From: an uncultured Bacteroides sp. | Lineage (GTDB): Bacteria > Bacteroidota > Bacteroidia > Bacteroidales > Bacteroidaceae | Length of the DNA: 64,000 bases | NCBI GenBank assembly: GCA_900555635.1 | Contig: USLU01000019.1 | Span: 16,774 to 80,773 of the forward strand | Reading direction: 5' to 3' | Part shown: positions 62,436-64,000 of the stretch, in pieces | Numbering within the stretch: the first letter of the stretch is position 1 | Layout of the letters: each line of letters starts with the position of its first letter | The notes under the pieces: model-generated | Told to the model about the DNA's origin: nothing | The model's input: the letters and a program-made list of their open reading frames with translations, nothing else | The model's database searches: none | Translations under genes and position numbers: made by a program

Positions 62436-62640
62436 TTGTTGTCTGATTCAATAAATCTCTTATGTCAACTTTTAAAACAGATGCAATATTAGCTAATGTC
62501 TCTAAAGAGGGTTGCATTTCATTTTTGCTCCACCTAGATATTGTTGTTTGGCTTTTACCTATTTGTTCTGCAAGCCATTTATTAGTAACTTTTTGCTCTG
62601 CAAGTACAACTCTTAAACGATTGAGTTCCTTTCTATGCAT
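62422..62640 (-). CDS. Small XRE-family HTH regulator of the defence operon
   Basis: A 72-residue Cro/C1-type repressor: helix-turn-helix WLAEQIGKSQTTISRWSKNEM in the N-terminal two thirds, then LETLANIASVLKVDIRDLL, a standard XRE fold, with an acidic tail. First gene of the operon, overlapping the NurA-like gene by 14 bases. It probably represses the operon's own promoter, holding the defence genes low until needed. Confidence 0.85.
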   Translation of the reverse strand: MHRKELNRLRVVLAEQKVTNKWLAEQIGKSQTTISRWSKNEMQPSLETLANIASVLKVDIRDLLNQTTNEQK

Positions 62641-62680
62641 ACTATTTTATGTAATATGATTATTAATATTCGTAATACGA

Positions 62681-62712
62681 CAAAGATAGCCATTGATTTT
62701 AGAATTGCCAAA
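62681..62712 (-). promoter_or_regulatory. Canonical promoter of the six-gene defence operon
   Basis: Reverse strand TTTG (62712-62709), 20-base spacer, TATCTTTG (62688-62681), a full Bacteroidales promoter 41 bases upstream of the HTH gene. Two direct GTAATA repeats (62651-62656 and 62672-62677), two helical turns apart, lie between the promoter and the start and could be operator sites. Confidence 0.8.
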
Positions 62713-62754
62713 TAATACAGATCATTTTGTTTAACTTGAATAATGATTGAAAAA

Positions 62755-63738
62755 TCATGGTCTAGGCCTCTTCTTCTTTCTCTTTTTCGGCTTAAATAAG
62801 AATCTCTCTGGAATATTCGGACTTGATGTAGAATTAGTCATCAATGAAAAATATGATAATATAGAACCCCAGCAAGAATTACTTTCCCTGTTATCATATT
62901 GTTGATTAGAAATATGGTTATTATCATCCTTTAAATCAATTTGTTTATCTAGATGGAAAGAGGGATTACTTATTGCGTTGATTTCAGTATTAATAGAAAA
63001 CAAGTTTCCCGGATTTTCTTCTTGATTGATGTCTGTTCTTCTTTCACTTGATTGAATTTCTTGTTTTTGTAGTTTAATTTGCTCAGATATAGAGCCGTTC
63101 TTCATCATGTTGTGGTAGCTAAACGATTCTGACTGTTGTCGGTTATAGCCAAACAGTTTATCAAAGCCTTGTTCCACTTGTTGGAACAGATTTACACGGT
63201 CAAAACCACCTTTGATTATTCCGCTCTTGGTGTTCTTATGATTGGTAAGTGGTGATAACTTCTTTTTATTAGTTTGGTCTTTCCGGCTCACAATCAAATG
63301 ACAGTGCATATTTAGTTCATTGTTGGAACGGCTACGGTCAAAATGGATCTTGCCATAAAATTTTATATCCGAAGCGGATAGTTCTTTGTTGAAGTTATTG
63401 GCATATTCGGGGATAAACACCTCACGGATATAGCGTTTCATGGCTTCGACTTGCTCCTGTTCGGTGTTACCCATCGTCCAAAGTTCACTTTCCGATGGGC
63501 TGACATGAATAGCGTAAAATTTAGTATCTGTTTTCAATAGTTGCCCGATATTTGTATCTATATCCTTTATCACCTTTGACTTATAGATATTATCATCTTT
63601 CAGATTGAAAAAGGCTTCGGTATAGATCCCTTTTTCCATGCGTTCTAAATCTTCATGTTCCAAATAATTGGCTAGTTGTCGGCTACTACCTGCATTATTA
63701 TATGTGCCGTTCGATGGCGGGGCAAAGTCTATGTGCAT
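62755..63738 (-). CDS. Mobilization/relaxase protein (DUF5712, BtgB/MobB-like)
   Basis: A 327-residue protein of the DUF5712 type found in Bacteroidales mobilizable transposons and plasmids. The N-terminal 200 residues carry FYGKIHFDRSRSNNELNMHCHLIVSRKD, where the His-x-His metal motif and preceding strands fit a relaxase fold. The C-terminal 120 residues are polar and end in a lysine-rich tail (KPKKRKKKRP). Its stop is upstream of the defence operon promoter. It nicks or organises the transfer origin with its partner upstream. Confidence 0.8.
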   Translation of the reverse strand: MHIDFAPPSNGTYNNAGSSRQLANYLEHEDLERMEKGIYTEAFFNLKDDNIYKSKVIKDIDTNIGQLLKTDTKFYAIHVSPSESELWTMGNTEQEQVEAMKRYIREVFIPEYANNFNKELSASDIKFYGKIHFDRSRSNNELNMHCHLIVSRKDQTNKKKLSPLTNHKNTKSGIIKGGFDRVNLFQQVEQGFDKLFGYNRQQSESFSYHNMMKNGSISEQIKLQKQEIQSSERRTDINQEENPGNLFSINTEINAISNPSFHLDKQIDLKDDNNHISNQQYDNRESNSCWGSILSYFSLMTNSTSSPNIPERFLFKPKKRKKKRPRP

Positions 63739-63742
63739 AATC

Positions 63743-64000
63743 CTATGTACTTATCAGATTGATAATTTCAGCTTTCAGGTTATCTTTTCTTTTGCTATCC
63801 ATCACACCACAAGCAGAAAGTTCCGAATAGAGTTGTATCAGGTGAAGTAACTTTTTATAATCCCGTTGGTGTATCTGGTAGAGTGCGTTTATTTGTTTCG
63901 ATTGATTGTTTATAACATCGGCATGATTACCAAACTGTTCACTTAACTTTTTAAGCACGGCTGTTTGTCTCTCCTGACTGGCTTCCAGTTGAGAGAGAAT
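63743..64000 (-). CDS. BtgA/BfmA-like mobilization protein, 5' end beyond window
   Basis: The reverse strand is open from the right edge (ILSQLEASQERQTAVLKK) to a stop at 63743, so at least 85 residues are seen. The sequence is helical and ends with LLHLIQLYSELSACGVMDSKRKDNLK, a pattern I associate with the C-terminus of BfmA/BtgA mobilization proteins. A GTG at 63958 could start a shorter product, but the frame continues upstream. It lies 4 bases before the DUF5712 gene, the usual order of the two mobilization genes. Confidence 0.6.
   Translation of the reverse strand: MLSQLEASQERQTAVLKKLSEQFGNHADVINNQSKQINALYQIHQRDYKKLLHLIQLYSELSACGVMDSKRKDNLKAEIINLIST

Noticed and set aside
1..64000. CRISPR arrays, rRNA and intact tRNA genes
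   Set aside because: No regularly spaced repeats, rRNA segments or cloverleaf structures were recognised on reading through the window.

Overview
The window looks like a chromosomal stretch of a Bacteroides-type organism (order Bacteroidales). Three things support this. Genes are repeatedly preceded by the Bacteroidales promoter signature TAnnTTTG, often with TTTG 19-20 bases upstream. Several families typical of the order occur (DUF4492 before cydAB, DUF3943, DUF5053, DUF6808, DUF5712 mobilization genes, DUF262 pairs). Sugar, lipoprotein and outer-membrane genes are also of Bacteroidales type. No rRNA, tRNA or CRISPR array was recognised.

Layout. 1-13.4 kb is mostly chromosomal: GDP-fucose synthesis (fcl, cut by the left edge, and gmd), a dicarboxylate/amino-acid symporter, the oxidative pentose phosphate operon gnd-zwf-pgl, a YhiM-like membrane protein, pdxH, a shredded umuC remnant, a histidine-rich outer-membrane protein, a TrmH/SpoU methyltransferase, and a lipoprotein / acyltransferase / Crp-Fnr group. 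13.5-22.7 kb is accessory DNA: an integrase remnant, DUF6808, a putative exported deaminase toxin with an eCIS-effector-like (DUF4157) N-terminal segment, an SOS-type umuD-umuC-SRAP operon in which the SRAP gene carries a nonsense codon, a DUF3883 nuclease-like gene, small element genes, a structured RNA leader and an intact tyrosine integrase next to a candidate small RNA.

22.7-50.3 kb is again chromosomal: a LytTR/histidine-kinase pair with a MacAB-TolC-type exporter, cydAB, mtgA, an OmpA-like lipoprotein, a MATE exporter, nagA, a complete potABCD operon, an SDR enzyme, a membrane-anchored winged-helix regulator divergent from a thioredoxin-fold protein, a GH36 alpha-galactosidase, DUF3943 and an MFS exporter. 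Short self-complementary AT-rich repeats sit between many of these genes.

50.4-64 kb is a defence and mobility region. A two-gene DUF262 (GmrSD-like) cassette lies between two 45-bp near-identical direct repeats. After an integrase remnant comes a compact six-gene minus-strand operon: HTH regulator, NurA-like nuclease, HerA-like motor ATPase, a Myb-like/methyltransferase-fold protein, an AlbA_2-GHKL ATPase and a Shedu-like (DUF4263) protein. It has its own canonical promoter and almost no intergenic space. Directly upstream are mobilization genes (DUF5712 relaxase-like, BtgA-like partner cut by the right edge), so this operon is probably cargo of a mobilizable element. I consider this six-gene operon and the DUF4157-deaminase protein the strongest candidates for undescribed biology.
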